The notes: generated by a model from the sequence alone, not told the origin. Shown: positions 6,587 to 15,116, numbered from the stretch's first letter. The stretch is 16,579 nucleotides of DNA from Clostridia bacterium (GCA_900759575.1 CAAEVU010000105.1:1-16579); one strand, 5' to 3'. A program made the numbers and translations.

Positions 6587-8181
6587 AGATCCCGATACTT
6601 GCGCACACGCCGCAGCTGCTTCTGCTTCCGGCGGTACAAGAGGATCAAGAGCACATAGATCAAAATCAAAGCCAGGATCACGCCCATGATGATCAAGAAC
6701 CAAGGCGAGGTAAGCACGGAGCCGCCTTGACTGATGAAAGAAAGCATTTCGCTGCGGGACACAGATTCCGCAGCCACCAGGGGCACTGTAGCGATCACTT
6801 CCCCGGCATAGCTCATGGTGGCGGTGCCCACTTGCTCTCCCCGCTCCACAGGCGCTTCCACATTTTCAGGCACGTCCGTCTCCACAATGATACTGGAAAC
6901 ATCCACGTTTTTCGGCAGCATGACCGACACGTTTTCCCCAGCCACCAGTTGGAGGGTATCCTGCTTCCAGGCGTATTTCAACGGCACATCCCCCAGAATA
7001 TCGCCCTGGGCCGCCACGGTGCGTATTTCCAAATTGAGGAACGCCCACCGGAACAAAGTGGCTGCATCCAGCATTTCGCCGTGGAAACCAGTACTATTTC
7101 CCTCTGAATCCACCGAGGGACAGCCTAAACACGCCACCACATAGGTATACCCCTCATAGGTGGCAGAGGCCACAATGCAATAGCCAGCCTGGTCGTGAGA
7201 ACCGGTCTTGATGCCCGTGGCGTAACGGTAATAGTAGCTCGTTCCGTCGCTGTAAGCATAGTTTGTCAAAAGCCTGTTGGTGGTGTTTGCAGTCTTTTCC
7301 TTTTCCGGATGGCCCACGGGGTAGTAATTATACGCCGTGGTGCTGGTGATCTCCGTAAACAAGGGCAGGCTCATGGCGTATTTGGTAATGGTCACCATGT
7401 CCCTGGCCGTGGAATAATGGTTGGGGTTATTCAAGCCGTGAGGATTTGTAAAATGGGTGTTGGTGCATCCCAGTTCGGCGGCTTTCTCATTCATCAACTG
7501 CACAAAGTAGCTGGTCCCGGTATAGTCCGTGGGGTCAAATTCCCCGCTGCTTTGGGAAGAATCAGTGGTGCTGCTGGTGCTGCTTTCCGAACTGGACGAG
7601 GTATCCGTATTTTGGGAAACAGCCTCCGGGTCATCGGTTGTGGAGCTGTCTGTGGAGCTGTCTGTGGAGGAGGAATCCTCTGTTCCGGAAGAAGCGGAGG
7701 TATCCTCCTGGCCGATTTTTCCGGAAGCATACAGCTGGTCCACATATTTTGCCAAGGTCAACGCCGCGTTATTGCCAGAAGGCACCATCATCAAGTAGAG
7801 CATTTGCTCCCCGGTGAAGGTATCTCCCACATCAAAATCCGCCATGGAACTTCCGGTCCCGGAAAGTTCGTCAAACACGCTCTGGGGAATGGTGATCTCC
7901 GTATTTTCAATGTCCGGAATGTTCTCATAGGCCACAATATACGTCATGATCTTGGTCAAGGACGCCATGGGAAGCTGTTCGTCAGCGTTGTCCGAATAGA
8001 CCACTGTGTCCGTGTCCAGGTTGAGCATCAAATAGGCCTTACAGTTAGGGCCGGTTGGATTGTTATCCTTGTCCGTATCCCAACCATAGTCAAAGCCTTC
8101 TGCCGAAGCGCTGACCCCCCAGGTCATGGCCACACATAAAACCGCCAAAAATGCCGCGGTGATTCTCTTTAATCGCTTCAT
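6583..8181 (-). CDS. dacF: D-alanyl-D-alanine carboxypeptidase (DacF-type PBP)
   Basis: This 532-residue serine DD-carboxypeptidase trims the terminal D-Ala of peptidoglycan stem peptides outside the membrane. A signal peptide (1-27, cleavage after ASA) precedes the catalytic domain, with S74-L-T-K77 (SxxK), S135-G-N137 (SxN) and K325-T-G327 (KTG). Between SxN and the conserved HFTNPHGL block lies an insert of about 58 residues (159-216) built almost wholly of Ser, Thr, Asp and Glu. A C-terminal beta domain (about 390-475) is followed by a true membrane helix (494-516) and a basic tail (RRKQKQLRRVRKYRDL), where relatives usually have only an amphipathic anchor. ATG 8181 is preceded by AAAGGA with about 6 bases of spacing; GTG 8205 is in frame but lacks a better site. 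The exact paralogue (dacA, dacB or dacF) cannot be fixed from sequence alone. Confidence 0.9.
   Translation of the reverse strand: MKRLKRITAAFLAVLCVAMTWGVSASAEGFDYGWDTDKDNNPTGPNCKAYLMLNLDTDTVVYSDNADEQLPMASLTKIMTYIVAYENIPDIENTEITIPQSVFDELSGTGSSMADFDVGDTFTGEQMLYLMMVPSGNNAALTLAKYVDQLYASGKIGQEDTSASSGTEDSSSTDSSTDSSTTDDPEAVSQNTDTSSSSESSTSSTTDSSQSSGEFDPTDYTGTSYFVQLMNEKAAELGCTNTHFTNPHGLNNPNHYSTARDMVTITKYAMSLPLFTEITSTTAYNYYPVGHPEKEKTANTTNRLLTNYAYSDGTSYYYRYATGIKTGSHDQAGYCIVASATYEGYTYVVACLGCPSVDSEGNSTGFHGEMLDAATLFRWAFLNLEIRTVAAQGDILGDVPLKYAWKQDTLQLVAGENVSVMLPKNVDVSSIIVETDVPENVEAPVERGEQVGTATMSYAGEVIATVPLVAAESVSRSEMLSFISQGGSVLTSPWFLIIMGVILALILIYVLLILLYRRKQKQLRRVRKYRDL
7639..7669. repeat. 12-bp tandem repeat inside dacF
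   Basis: The unit TGTGGAGCTGTC occurs two and a half times on the + strand and encodes repeated Asp-Ser-Ser-Thr on the - strand. The unit length is a multiple of three, so copy changes would lengthen or shorten the Ser/Thr/Asp insert without breaking the frame. Confidence 0.8.
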
Positions 8182-8369
8182 AACAATCCTTTCCGCCCAG
8201 CTCACACGGGCTGACGTTTCACGGCGCCCCTACCCTTTTTCCCAATCCTGTGTTACAATAGGGACAGTTCTTTTCCCATCGGTTTACCATAACATTTTTC
8301 ATTTTACCCTATTTCACAAAAAAAGAAAAGCCCATAATTCTTAACAAATTTTGAAAAAGGAGGCCGCCC
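8182..8369. other. Divergent intergenic region dacF/sbcD
   Basis: This 188-base gap must hold promoters for both dacF (-) and sbcD (+). On the + side an extended -10, TGT-TACAAT, lies at 8251-8259 and a CATAAT at 8333-8338. On the - side TAAAAT (reverse of 8300-8305) has only a poor -35. The middle (8281-8350) is AT-rich. I see no riboswitch or clear operator. Confidence 0.5.
8251..8259 (+). promoter_or_regulatory. Candidate extended -10 for sbcD
   Basis: TG-T-TACAAT matches the extended -10 pattern, also used by the mutY promoter in this window (TGCTACAAT). The -35 position (8231-8236, TACCCT) is a poor match. Start would be near 8266, leaving a leader of about 100 bases. Confidence 0.35.
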
Positions 8370-9497
8370 ATGAAACTGTTCCACACTTCCGACTGGCACC
8401 TGGGGCGCATGCTCTATGGCCGCAGCCTTTTGGAAGACCAGAAATGGTTTCTCAACCAGGTATTCCTCCCTGCGGTGGAGCGGGAACATCCAGCCTGCGT
8501 CATCATTGCCGGGGATATTTATGACCGGCAGATCGCCCCAACGGAAGCCATCCGTTTGTTTGACGCTACACTCTCCCAACTGGTAAGACTTGGGACAAAA
8601 GTTTGTGTAATTTCTGGAAATCACGACGGGGCCGACCGCATTACCCTGCTAAAAACCGCCTTGCGGCAAAGTGGGATCTATTTTGCCACCGAGCTTGCCG
8701 ACGCCTTTACACCGGTGGTGCTGGAAGAAGAAGGAAAAAAACTGCAGTTGTTCCTTCTCCCCTATTTTGACACGGCCCAAGCCAGGGATTTTCTAAAAGA
8801 CGATTCCCTGCGTGGGGAAGGCGCCTGCACCCAAGCGCTTCTGGAAAAACTAGTTCCCCTATTTACTCCGGACGCAGGCCATGTGCTAATCTCCCATTGC
8901 TTTGCCGCAGGCAGCCAAACCTCTGATTCGGAAAGCACCATGTTTGTGGGAGGCAGCGGACAAGTGGCCCCCTCCCTATTCGACCCCTTTGACTATGCCG
9001 CTTTAGGGCATCTTCACGGCCCCCAGAAAGCGGGGGAAAAGGGCCGGTATTCCGGTTCTCCGCTGAAATATTCCGTGGATGAGGAACACCAGAAAAAGGG
9101 ATATATCCAGCTGGAATGGACGGGAGCAGAAATGCTCCAAGAGTTTATCCCCTGCTCCCCTTTACGGGATGTGCGCCGGGTGGAAGGTCTTTTTGAAGAC
9201 CTTCTGAGCGCGGGGCAGGCTTCCCCCTGTCAGGACTATGTGGAATTGGTACTGAAAGACAAGGCTCCGGTGATGCTTGCTGGGGAACGGCTGCGGCCAT
9301 TTTACCCCAATTTGCTGTCGGTGAGCAACCCCTGGATGGCTTCCGGCGTCACGGGAGAACGGGCTGCCCGGCTAAAGGGCCAGGACGAGTTGACCGTATT
9401 TTCCTCCTTTCTGCGGGAAGTATGCCAACTGGAAGCAAGTCCCGAAGAGGAAGCGCTTTTCCGGGAAGTGCTGGAAAGCGTCCAAAAGGAAGGCTGA
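8370..9497 (+). CDS. sbcD: Exonuclease subunit SbcD (Mre11-type nuclease)
   Basis: This 375-residue metallophosphoesterase is the nuclease half of SbcCD, which cuts DNA hairpins and blocked double-strand ends. The two-metal site is complete: D8 and H10 (SDWHLGR), D49 (GDIYDR), N84-H85-D86 (GNHDG), H176 (ISHCF), H214 and H216 (GHLHG). The part after about residue 260 is the capping and SbcC-contact region. Length is normal. ATG 8370 follows AAGGAGG (8357-8363) with 6 bases of spacing. sbcC starts 45 bases downstream with its own ribosome binding site and no terminator between, so the pair forms an operon. Confidence 0.95.
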   Translation: MKLFHTSDWHLGRMLYGRSLLEDQKWFLNQVFLPAVEREHPACVIIAGDIYDRQIAPTEAIRLFDATLSQLVRLGTKVCVISGNHDGADRITLLKTALRQSGIYFATELADAFTPVVLEEEGKKLQLFLLPYFDTAQARDFLKDDSLRGEGACTQALLEKLVPLFTPDAGHVLISHCFAAGSQTSDSESTMFVGGSGQVAPSLFDPFDYAALGHLHGPQKAGEKGRYSGSPLKYSVDEEHQKKGYIQLEWTGAEMLQEFIPCSPLRDVRRVEGLFEDLLSAGQASPCQDYVELVLKDKAPVMLAGERLRPFYPNLLSVSNPWMASGVTGERAARLKGQDELTVFSSFLREVCQLEASPEEEALFREVLESVQKEG

Positions 9498-9542
9498 GTC
9501 TGAAAAAAGCCCTGGTTCATTTCAAGGAAAGGAGAGCGTAGG

Positions 9543-12287
9543 ATGCGTCCTTTGCGCTTGTTATTACAGGCCTTCGGGCCATATTTAGAAAAAACAGAGC
9601 TGGATTTGACCCAGTTTCAAGAAATGGGACTGTTCCTCATTTCCGGGCCAACAGGGGGCGGAAAGACCTCCCTGTTGGACGCCATGTGCTTTGCCCTGTA
9701 CTGCAAGGCCACCGGAGGCAGACGCAGCTTCGCAGGCATGCGGTGCATGAGCGCCCCGGAAGAGCTTCCCACGTTGGTGGAATTTGATTTTTCCCTGCAA
9801 GGGGACACATACCGGTTCCGCCGCAGCCAATACACCCATATAAACCGGAACACAAAACAGCCGGAGCTTCGGGAAACTCACGAATGTTTCCGTTGGGAAG
9901 AGGGAGATTTCCGGCTTTTGGAAAGCGGCAGTGAAAGCGCTGTCCGACGCAAAGCGGAAGAACTGCTCCACTTGACCTGCGAACAATTCTCCCAGGTGAT
10001 CGTCCTGCCCCAAGGGGAATTTCTCCGGCTGCTGCGGGCCAACTCCAACGACAAAGGGGAAATGCTCAAGACCTTGTTTTCCGCGGGAATCTGGCGGACT
10101 TTGACCGACCGATTCCACCAGCGGGAACGGGAATTGGAAGAGAAGGGAAAGCAATCCACCACCCTGAGAGGATCGCTGCTGCAAAAGGAGGAAGTGGAAA
10201 CCACCCAGGCTCTGGAAGAAAAAGCAGCTTCTCTTTCCCAACGGGAAAAACTGCTCCGCGAGGAAAGTGCCCAAGGGGCAAAAAAATTAGAACAAGAAGA
10301 AGCCTTGCTCCAAGCTGTAGAAACCTACACCCGGTTGGACGCTGCCCGTCAAGAAGCTGCCGCATCCTTGGAAAAGGCAAAAAAATCCTGGGAGGAACTG
10401 GAAAAATCCGCCCCACAGCTTCAAAAGAAACGGTCGGATGCCCAGGCTCTCCGGGAACAGGCGGTGGCCTTGGCCCAGGAAAGCGCCCAGCTGACGGAAC
10501 GGAAAGAAGAGCTGATCCGGGCACAGGGGGCTCAGCAGCAAGCCGCTGCCACCCGGAAGCTTGCCAAAGACCAACAGCAAGCTTTGGATACAGTCCGGCA
10601 GCAGGACCAATCTCTTTCCCAGCGGATGGAAAAAGGAAACGCTTTTTTGAAAACCTGTGAGGAATCCGCGGCAAAACTTCCCGCTTTGCTGGAACGCAAG
10701 CAAGCTTTGGAAAAACTTGCCGCTGCCTGGGAAGAATTTGACCGGCTGGAAAAACGCCGCCAAGACGCACAAGCCGCTCTCGCCGCCAGCAACCGGCTTG
10801 CGGAACAAAAATCCCTATTGCTGGAAACCGTCACCCAACGTCTGGAAACGCAGGAAGCACTTTTGCGGCAAAACGCGGCTTTGGAACTTTCCCACACCTT
10901 GCGAGAGGGAGAACCCTGCCCTGTCTGCGGATCACGTTCCCACCCCGCTCCCCCCCAAGGGGAACAGGCTCTCTTGGACCCCCAGCAGATCCAAGCTTTG
11001 CGGGAAGAGGAAAAATCCGCCCGACAGAATCACATGCAGGCTGCGTCTCAAGCCGGCTCTCGGAAAACGGAAGCTGCCCAAGCGGCAGAAGCTGTAACAC
11101 AGCAGCAAGCACTTTTACAAGAAATCGCCGCTCCTCTGGGGGGACCTTCCCGGGAAGAAACCGCCGCCCAGCTGAAAGAATCCCCTCTCCAGACAGAATC
11201 TGCCAAACGGGACGCCGCCCGGCTGGACACCGCCAAGGAGAAATTGAAAGCCCTGGAAAAAGAGCGGGACGCCTGTTTGAAGCAGGAAGGGGTCCTGCGG
11301 GAAAAGTTATCCGCTCTCACCGCCCAGGCGGAGGAGTTGGAACGCCGGGCAAAGGAGGCCCAGGCCGCTTGTGCCGGGCTGGATCTGAAAGCGCTGGAAT
11401 CCTCCATCCAGCAAAAGAAGAAAGAGTACGACGCCCGGGAAAAAGCGGCCTCCCAACTGCTCCGGGAGGCCCAGGAAGGGGAAGCCCAGCGCGAACGGGC
11501 AAAAGCTGGTCTGGCCCTCTCCCAAGAAGGGTTGGAAAAAGCGGAAGCCCAATGGAAGGCCTGTCCCACTCCTTGGGAGACCCTTCCCCAACTGGGACCT
11601 TTGCGGGAGCGTTGCCAGGCGCTGCGGCAAGAAAACCTGGCCCGCCGGGAAGAACTGGGAAAAGCTTCCAGCTCCCTGCACGCCCTCACCACATCTTTGG
11701 AACAGATCCGCCAGTTGGATGGGGAACTTTCCGCCCTGGAATCCCAGCTTTCCCGGGTGGCAAGGATCTCCAAGTCGCTGTCGGGAGCAAATCCGCTGAA
11801 AATGCCCATTTTACAGTACGTGCTCAGCGTCATGCTGGACGAGGTATTGGTCAGCGCCAACCGTTTTTTCTCCACGCTGAGCCGTGGGCGTTACGCGTTA
11901 CGGCTGAAAGAAGGCCCCAGCAGCCGGGGATACGGCGGTTTGGACCTGGAAGTACTGGACGGCTCTTCCATGCTGCCCCGGTCCATTGAGACGCTTTCCG
12001 GCGGGGAACAGTTTTTAGCCTCCCTGTCGTTGGCCTTTGGTCTTTCGGACGTGGTGCAAAACCACTCGGGGGCGGTGCGTCTGGATTCCCTTTTCATCGA
12101 CGAGGGGTTTGGCTCTCTGGACGGGGAAACCCTGGATACCGCCATGAAAGCTTTAGCAATGCTGCAAAACAGCGGCCGGCTCATTGGGATCATCTCCCAC
12201 GTGTCGGAGCTGAAAAATAGAATTCCCTGCCGGATAGAAGTCACCCGGGACGCTGCCGGATTTTCTCACGCGTCTGTCCGGCTATGA
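9543..12287 (+). CDS. sbcC: SMC-like ATPase SbcC (Rad50-type)
   Basis: This 914-residue protein is the ATPase and tether partner of SbcD. The N-terminal lobe has Walker A GPTGGGKT (35-42) and the VLPQGEF block. Two long coiled coils rich in Glu, Gln, Lys and Ala (about 180-450 and 475-735) flank the zinc-hook motif C459-P-V-C462, through which two molecules join. The C-terminal lobe has the ABC signature LSGGEQ (818-823), Walker B LFIDEGFGSLD with D853-E854, and the H-loop IISHVSEL. Walker A reads GGGKTS where many relatives have GAGKST or GAGKTT, which keeps the Lys and the first Thr/Ser. ATG 9543 follows AAAGGAG (9528-9534) with 8 bases of spacing. The MBL-fold gene follows after 25 bases. 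Confidence 0.95.
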   Translation: MRPLRLLLQAFGPYLEKTELDLTQFQEMGLFLISGPTGGGKTSLLDAMCFALYCKATGGRRSFAGMRCMSAPEELPTLVEFDFSLQGDTYRFRRSQYTHINRNTKQPELRETHECFRWEEGDFRLLESGSESAVRRKAEELLHLTCEQFSQVIVLPQGEFLRLLRANSNDKGEMLKTLFSAGIWRTLTDRFHQRERELEEKGKQSTTLRGSLLQKEEVETTQALEEKAASLSQREKLLREESAQGAKKLEQEEALLQAVETYTRLDAARQEAAASLEKAKKSWEELEKSAPQLQKKRSDAQALREQAVALAQESAQLTERKEELIRAQGAQQQAAATRKLAKDQQQALDTVRQQDQSLSQRMEKGNAFLKTCEESAAKLPALLERKQALEKLAAAWEEFDRLEKRRQDAQAALAASNRLAEQKSLLLETVTQRLETQEALLRQNAALELSHTLREGEPCPVCGSRSHPAPPQGEQALLDPQQIQALREEEKSARQNHMQAASQAGSRKTEAAQAAEAVTQQQALLQEIAAPLGGPSREETAAQLKESPLQTESAKRDAARLDTAKEKLKALEKERDACLKQEGVLREKLSALTAQAEELERRAKEAQAACAGLDLKALESSIQQKKKEYDAREKAASQLLREAQEGEAQRERAKAGLALSQEGLEKAEAQWKACPTPWETLPQLGPLRERCQALRQENLARREELGKASSSLHALTTSLEQIRQLDGELSALESQLSRVARISKSLSGANPLKMPILQYVLSVMLDEVLVSANRFFSTLSRGRYALRLKEGPSSRGYGGLDLEVLDGSSMLPRSIETLSGGEQFLASLSLAFGLSDVVQNHSGAVRLDSLFIDEGFGSLDGETLDTAMKALAMLQNSGRLIGIISHVSELKNRIPCRIEVTRDAAGFSHASVRL

Positions 12288-12312
12288 TCTCAAACAGAAA
12301 GGATGGTTCTCC

Positions 12313-13005
12313 ATGAAAGTCACATTTATCCTGCACAGCTCTTATTTTGTGGAGCTGGAACACTGCTGCCTGCTGTTCGACTATTACCAAGGGGAGCTCC
12401 CTCCCATAGAAAAGCCCCTGTACGTGTTTGCCAGCCACAGCCACGGGGATCATTTCTCCACGGATATTTTCCAGCTGGCCCAGCCGGGACGGGAGGTTCA
12501 CTACCTGCTTTCCGATGATATTTCCCCCCGCCAAGTACCGGACAAGGTAAAAGAGCAGGTCACCTTTGTTTCTCCCCGGTCTTTCTACGAAGTGGGAGAC
12601 ATGAAAGTGGCCACTCTCCGCTCCACGGACATGGGTGTGGCATTTTTGCTGCAATGCGAAGGAAAGTGCATCTACCACGCCGGGGACCTGAATTGCTGGG
12701 TGTGGGACGGTGCTCCCCGGTTCCAAAACGACCAGATGAAGGCCCAATACAAAGCCGAATTGGAGCTGCTTTCCGGAAAATCCATCGACGTGGCTTTCGT
12801 GCCCCTGGACCCCCGTCAGGAGGACGATTTTGACCTGGGCATGAAATACTTCTTTGAAGCCGCCGGGGCGGAATACGTCTTCCCCATGCACATGTGGGGC
12901 GATTACAGTGTAGTGCCCCTATTCAAATCCACCCCCACCTACCGGGAATACGCCACGCACGTGATGGACGTTTCCCAGCCGGGACAAACATTTGAAATCC
13001 AATAA
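12313..13005 (+). CDS. MBL-fold metal-dependent hydrolase
   Basis: This 230-residue protein has the metallo-beta-lactamase fold of the UlaG-like COG2220 group. The metal motif H42-S-H44-G-D46-H47 is intact, with H122 and D125 in YHAGDLN and H193 in PMHMWGDY. The DPRQ block (166-169) and opening ILHSSYFVELE belong to a conserved clostridial subgroup. Such proteins hydrolyse phosphodiesters, lactones or other esters, and this subgroup's substrate is not known to me. ATG 12313 follows AAAGGA (12298-12303) with 9 bases of spacing. It begins 25 bases after sbcC without a terminator and ends at a terminator, so it is the last gene of the sbcDC unit. That suggests, but does not prove, a nucleic-acid role. 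Confidence 0.88.
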   Translation: MKVTFILHSSYFVELEHCCLLFDYYQGELPPIEKPLYVFASHSHGDHFSTDIFQLAQPGREVHYLLSDDISPRQVPDKVKEQVTFVSPRSFYEVGDMKVATLRSTDMGVAFLLQCEGKCIYHAGDLNCWVWDGAPRFQNDQMKAQYKAELELLSGKSIDVAFVPLDPRQEDDFDLGMKYFFEAAGAEYVFPMHMWGDYSVVPLFKSTPTYREYATHVMDVSQPGQTFEIQ

Positions 13006-13020
13006 CACCCTTAGAGGGTG
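13006..13020. repeat. Small hairpin directly after the MBL gene
   Basis: CACCCT (13006-13011) and AGGGTG (13015-13020) form a perfect 6-bp stem with a TAG loop, starting on the base after the stop codon. No T-tract follows. It lies next to the stronger terminator hairpin and may assist it. Confidence 0.5.
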
Positions 13021-13021
13021 C

Positions 13022-13060
13022 AAAAATGCCGGGAAGGAATTCTTCCCGGCATTTTCATTT
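13022..13060. terminator. Bidirectional terminator between the MBL gene and the flippase
   Basis: AAAATGCCGGGAAG (13023-13036) and CTTCCCGGCATTTT (13042-13055) form a 14-bp stem with a GAATT loop. T-rich sequence follows on the + strand (ATTTTCATTTTTAT), and five A at 13022-13026 give the T-tract for the - strand flippase message. The - strand stop codon lies at 13066-13068, just outside. Confidence 0.9.
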
Positions 13061-13065
13061 TTATC

Positions 13066-14904
13066 TTACCGCATGTGGCGGGGAGAATATTTTCCCCCGG
13101 AATGGGTTTGCCTTGGCCTGGTCTCAACAGGGCGTTCCGGCTGGGGACGGGAAACCGGTGCAACAGCATCCTGTGCGGGAAGTTCTTCCGCCTGCTGAGG
13201 AGCTGGAACCGTTTCCAATTCCGGCACAGGAGAAGGCTGATTCTGCTCCAAATTCCCGGGCTGGGAACTCCGTCTCCGGGAGGTCTCTCTTGGGGGGCTC
13301 ATATGGAGCAACCGGACCAAGGAATTTCCTTTGGGAAGCATGATCACATCGTCGTAGCTGACTCCATGGAACACCACCACGCACACCGCATACACCAAAA
13401 TCGCCACGGCAATAGCGGGGAGCACTGCCACTCTGGGGCTGATCACAAGCGTGAGCGCCCAATAGACACCGTAGCTGACGCCTCCCATCACTGCGGCGGA
13501 AAGCAACAGCGGCAAGGCTGTCCGCACCACACTGTCCATGTGGGGCAAGCTGGTGCGAATGGCGATCAAATTCAGCACCACCATCACCACATAGGAAACC
13601 ACCGTGCTGATGGCCGAACCCATGGCGTTGATTTCCGGAATTCCGATCAACACATAGGACAGGATGATCTTGATGATGCCGCCCACAGCCATATCGATCA
13701 CAGGCCGTGTCGCCCGTCCAAAGGACTGCAAAATGGCGTTGGTGGTAAAAAGCATACCGCTGAACGCGATGGCCAAGCTCAGCATGGTCAGCAAGGGAGC
13801 GGCTCCCTGGGCCACTTCCGGCTGGTTATAAAGCAGCAGTTGGCAAATGGGCTGGGCGAAAATAGCCATGCCCACAGAGGAAGGGATACCGATGAGCAAC
13901 GTGACCCGCAAGGCTGTGGAAGAAATACGGTCCACCTGATGCTTGTCCTTGGCAGCGATGGCTCCGGACAAAATGGGCAGCAAACTGGTGGAAATGGGCA
14001 CCACAAAGGCTCCGGGCAGGTCAAAGAATTTCCGGGCGTGGCCCAAGGTGCCGTTCCACCAGTCCGCCTGGTCCTGGGTAAACATGGCGGCTTCCTTCAA
14101 GCGGTCCAGAAGGATGGCGCCGTCCACCGTATCCAACAAGCTCAAAAAACAGGAACCAATGGTGATGGGCACGGCAAACCGCACCAGATTGATGAGCATT
14201 TGCTGCTTGGAGGTGAGGGCGGGCTCTTCCGCCCAATGTTCCTGCCGGTCACGACGGCCTTGGAAGAATTTGTACAGCAGCAGGTAAATGGCACCCAGCG
14301 CGGCGCTGACGGACACGCCCACAATGGCGCCCACCGCAGCCCAACGGTCCGGGTCCACGTCAAAATTGCGGATAATATAGAATGCCAATCCCACACCGAT
14401 AATGACCTTGGTCACTGCTTCAATGGTCTGGGAAGTGGCCGTGGGTATCATGTTGGAACGGCCCTGGAAATATCCCCGCAGCGAAGACTCGATGGAAATG
14501 AAGAACAGGGTGGGCGCCAAGGCCATGATGGCGAAATTGGCCTCAGGGCTTCCGTACCACTGGGCAATCTGGTTGGCGCCAAAGAACATTACCAGGCAGC
14601 CGAACAACCCCAGGAAAAAGAACAGCCAAAAAGCCACGGAAAAGACCCGGTCAGCTTCCCTGCGGCACCCTTGGGAATAGGCCGTACCCACCATGCGGGA
14701 TACGGCAATGGGCAGTCCTGCTGTGGAAAGCATGAGGAACAGCCCGAAAATGTTATAGGCGATGTAGAAGTGAGACATGCCCTCCGGGTCAATGAAGTTG
14801 GCCAGGGGGATGGAGAAAAGCAGCCCCAGCAATTTGACGATCAACGTGGATGCGGAAAGAATGGCCGCACCCTTTATAAAGCTCTGTTTCTTGTCCTGCG
14901 CCAT
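13066..14904 (-). CDS. Polysaccharide/lipid flippase, SpoVB/YtgP (MATE-like, MOP superfamily)
   Basis: This 612-residue integral membrane protein has about 14 hydrophobic segments in residues 10-530. It opens with KKQSFIKGAAILSASTLIVKLLG and GIPLANFI-like sequence, and has SLRGYFQGRSNMIPTATSQTIE, a hallmark of the SpoVB/YtgP group. Members flip lipid-linked cell wall precursors (YtgP has MurJ activity in B. subtilis) or act in spore cortex formation (SpoVB). The two cannot be separated here, so I give no symbol. Residues 535-612 form a Pro, Glu, Gln and Arg-rich tail with no hydrophobic segment, unusual for the family. ATG 14904 is preceded by AGGGAG with 5 bases of spacing; GTG 14934 is in frame but lacks such a site. 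Its own promoter lies at 14981-15009. Confidence 0.9.
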   Translation of the reverse strand: MAQDKKQSFIKGAAILSASTLIVKLLGLLFSIPLANFIDPEGMSHFYIAYNIFGLFLMLSTAGLPIAVSRMVGTAYSQGCRREADRVFSVAFWLFFFLGLFGCLVMFFGANQIAQWYGSPEANFAIMALAPTLFFISIESSLRGYFQGRSNMIPTATSQTIEAVTKVIIGVGLAFYIIRNFDVDPDRWAAVGAIVGVSVSAALGAIYLLLYKFFQGRRDRQEHWAEEPALTSKQQMLINLVRFAVPITIGSCFLSLLDTVDGAILLDRLKEAAMFTQDQADWWNGTLGHARKFFDLPGAFVVPISTSLLPILSGAIAAKDKHQVDRISSTALRVTLLIGIPSSVGMAIFAQPICQLLLYNQPEVAQGAAPLLTMLSLAIAFSGMLFTTNAILQSFGRATRPVIDMAVGGIIKIILSYVLIGIPEINAMGSAISTVVSYVVMVVLNLIAIRTSLPHMDSVVRTALPLLLSAAVMGGVSYGVYWALTLVISPRVAVLPAIAVAILVYAVCVVVFHGVSYDDVIMLPKGNSLVRLLHMSPPRETSRRRSSQPGNLEQNQPSPVPELETVPAPQQAEELPAQDAVAPVSRPQPERPVETRPRQTHSGGKYSPRHMR

Positions 14905-14980
14905 AAGCACTCCCTGTAAAGAAAGGGCGAGCACTCAAAAATCCGAGCGCCGCCGTAGTGTAAAGCTCATATGTTGTTTT

Positions 14981-15009
14981 ATTTTACCCCAAAGAATGGG
15001 AAAGGTCAA
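14981..15009 (-). promoter_or_regulatory. Sigma-A promoter for the flippase gene
   Basis: On the - strand TTGACC (15009-15004) is followed after exactly 17 bases by TAAAAT (14986-14981). Start would be near 14974, giving a leader of about 70 bases. It lies just downstream of the mutY terminator, so the flippase is transcribed separately. Confidence 0.75.
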
Positions 15010-15082
15010 CGTTTTCCACTGGTTTTTCCCGATTCCAGGAAATTCCAACAGGCTTTTTTGCCAAACTCCCTTTCTTTTTCGC

Positions 15083-15111
15083 AAAAAAACGGGACGGCTG
15101 GCAGCCGTCCC
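15083..15111 (-). terminator. Intrinsic terminator of mutY
   Basis: GGGACGGCT (15091-15099) and AGCCGTCCC (15103-15111) form a 9-bp GC-rich stem with a 3-base loop. On the - strand it is followed by seven T (15089-15083). It starts 6 bases after the mutY stop codon. Confidence 0.92.
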
Positions 15112-15116
15112 AAAAA

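Noticed and set aside
7195..8139. A 314-codon open frame on the + strand opposite dacF
   Set aside because: It is antisense to a dacF with all three catalytic motifs, and no start signal or domain is visible.
8182..8369. Possible riboswitch or sporulation-sigma promoter between dacF and sbcD
   Set aside because: Only weak stems and poor hexamer matches were found, and no sigma-F or sigma-G pattern fits at the right spacing.
9645..9668. SbcC Walker A reads GGGKTS where many relatives have GAGKST or GAGKTT
   Set aside because: The Lys and following Thr are kept, Gly for Ala is a normal P-loop variant, and all other ATPase motifs are intact.
13018..14919. A 633-codon open frame on the + strand opposite the flippase gene
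   Set aside because: It lies fully antisense to a well-supported membrane protein, is rich in His, Gln and Gly, has no ribosome binding site, and reads through the terminator hairpin. It is a codon-usage shadow.
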